Both the position numbers and the translations under genes were made by a program. Below the pieces are notes generated by a model. It ran no database searches, had not been told where the DNA came from, and saw nothing but the letters and a program-made list of their open reading frames with translations. A stretch of DNA of 22,350 nucleotides, taken from a virus. This document shows positions 21,526 through 22,350 of this stretch, one piece after another. Positions within the stretch are counted from its first letter, which is position 1; every line of letters begins with the position of its first letter. The stretch covers positions 1 to 22,350 of the IMG/VR virus record IMGVR_UViG_3300025141_000854; one strand, given 5' to 3'.

Positions 21526-22293
21526 CTAGCCTGCTACCAATTCATTGAAAGCACGGTCGACGTCAGTCGTTTCGGTTGTGCTATACTTGGCAGTCTCGCG
21601 TGAGCGCGACTCGGCGGATCCGTCTCCGGCAAGCTGCTCGTCGAGAATAGCGTCTACCTGCTGTGAACTAAGTCTCTCAAATAGACCGTCAAAGTCAGGC
21701 ATGCCATCAAGGAGGGCGGGGATGGCTTCAGTATCCTCAAGCAATGTTGAGGTGTTACGACGCATTTTCAGGCTCGTCTGGGGGTAGGCTCCAGGCTTTG
21801 TGGGCTTAGTGTAGGTAAGAGTAATATCTGTACCCTCCCCGATATCAGTGATATCGCCATATTCTGGATCCAGGATGTAGCCCAGAAGAAGTTCGTATGC
21901 GGTCTTACCATAACCGTATACCTTAATTCCCTCATCTTCTCGACCACGAATAACGACAGGGCTGAAGTATCGAGTGCGCACAAAGAGTGACTTTGCAAGC
22001 TTCTTGCTTTCCTCGTCGTTATTTTCGCTTCCTTCGCGCCACAGTTGTGATGCGAATTCGCAGATAGGACATGCTTCACTAAAGTTACGCTTGGGACACA
22101 GGACACCGCCCTTGTGATCACCTACGTTATAATGAAAGAACATTTCCTTCAACGGATCTCCGTCGTTAGTTGGAATGATCCGAATATCGGTGTCTCCCTC
22201 GTCTGGCTTGAACCAAACAGAAGTAGAATCACCCTTGTTTTCACCGCGCAAAGTTGCGAGCTTGCGGCGCATAAGCTCCATATCAATTGACAT
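21526..22293 (-). CDS. Single-stranded DNA-binding protein, T4 gp32-like
   Basis: This 255-aa protein has the marks of the gp32 family. A short basic N-terminus (MELMRRKLATLR) for cooperative binding is followed by VWFKPDEGDTDIRIIP (26-41) at the start of the OB fold. A zinc site is formed by HYNVGDH (His54, His60), Cys66 and CPIC (Cys75, Cys78). An acidic and Ser/Thr-rich C-terminal tail usually contacts other replication proteins. It would coat single-stranded DNA and organise helicase, polymerase and recombinase, in line with its place at the head of the replication genes. The ATG at 22291-22293 lies 10 bases after AAGGAG, with a good promoter just upstream. The stop (21526-21528) is followed by a hairpin and recA. 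Confidence 0.9.
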   Translation of the reverse strand: MSIDMELMRRKLATLRGENKGDSTSVWFKPDEGDTDIRIIPTNDGDPLKEMFFHYNVGDHKGGVLCPKRNFSEACPICEFASQLWREGSENNDEESKKLAKSLFVRTRYFSPVVIRGREDEGIKVYGYGKTAYELLLGYILDPEYGDITDIGEGTDITLTYTKPTKPGAYPQTSLKMRRNTSTLLEDTEAIPALLDGMPDFDGLFERLSSQQVDAILDEQLAGDGSAESRSRETAKYSTTETTDVDRAFNELVAG

Positions 22294-22319
22294 TATTCAA
22301 TTTCTCCTTTTGTGAATAA

Positions 22320-22348
22320 AGTATATCACACTCAACTTGAAGAGTCAA
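22320..22348 (-). promoter_or_regulatory. Promoter for the SSB gene
   Basis: Minus strand: TTGACT (22343-22348), 17-base spacer, TATACT (22320-22325). The -35 box lies in an inverted repeat ACTTGA-N4-TCAAGT (22335-22350), a possible operator at the window edge. Confidence 0.72.
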
Positions 22349-22350
22349 GT

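Noticed and set aside
1-22350. CRISPR arrays, tRNA genes, insertion sequences, attachment sites and T4-type late promoters (TATAAATA)
   Set aside because: No regularly spaced repeats, no cloverleaf with TTC-like arms, no transposase or terminal repeats were seen, and TATAAATA-like strings were not found in front of genes.

Overview
The window reads as part of the genome of a tailed double-stranded DNA bacteriophage (Caudoviricetes), probably from an environmental or marine lineage. Every convincing gene lies on the minus strand, packed head to tail with ATGA, GTGA, TAATG and TAGTG overlaps. Phage-type functions (gp32-like single-strand-binding protein, endolysin, phage Dam methylase, ClpP-type proteases, GroES-like co-chaperonin) are mixed with auxiliary metabolic genes, and no ribosomal, tRNA or host housekeeping block is seen. 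The endolysin and a putative outer-membrane-type lipoprotein suggest a bacterial, probably Gram-negative, host; the exact host cannot be read from the sequence.

Transcription runs from right to left. Replication and recombination start the layout: gp32-like SSB (21526-22293), RecA/UvsX recombinase (20295-21461), a small His/Pro-rich putative lipoprotein (19982-20302), a 5'-3' exonuclease (18940-19920) and a DnaB-type helicase (17501-18877). Next come a class II B12-dependent ribonucleotide reductase (15527-17494), a small Cys-rich protein, a GroES-like protein, an amidase endolysin (14043-14999) and a pair of unfamiliar proteins (12273-14053; one Rossmann-like, one nucleotidyltransferase-like). 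A bacterial-type DNA polymerase III alpha subunit with a PHP domain (8843-12283) follows. Leftward of it are a ClpP-like protease, a 50-aa basic protein (8068-8220), a helical protein and dUTPase. An A+T-rich block at about 4059-7305 carries a PD-(D/E)XK nuclease candidate, a DUF262-HNH protein, a DPPY adenine/cytosine-N4 methylase and a phage Dam-type methylase. The left end has a zinc-ribbon protein, thioredoxin, a CBS-less IMP dehydrogenase/GMP reductase, a possible ribbon-helix-helix protein, a very acidic protein, a membrane-anchored protein, a second ClpP-like protein and the start of another gene cut by the window edge.

The genes fit together as replisome parts (polymerase, helicase, SSB, exonuclease, recombinase), deoxynucleotide supply (RNR, thioredoxin as likely reductant, dUTPase, purine enzyme) and a DNA modification/cleavage module. 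There is also a protein-quality or morphogenesis set: two ClpPs and a GroES-like protein.

The most interesting observations are the nuclease/HNH/methylase/methylase block, which could be a phage-borne restriction or competitor-exclusion system; two compact modules in which an intrinsic terminator hairpin is interlocked with a consensus sigma70-like promoter, so that new transcripts start inside the hairpin; a recurring promoter with TGT just before the -10 box; and a ClpP pair in which one member has Asn at the catalytic Asp position. No tRNA, rRNA, CRISPR array, insertion sequence or attachment site was seen, and no gene-free stretch reaches 300 bases.
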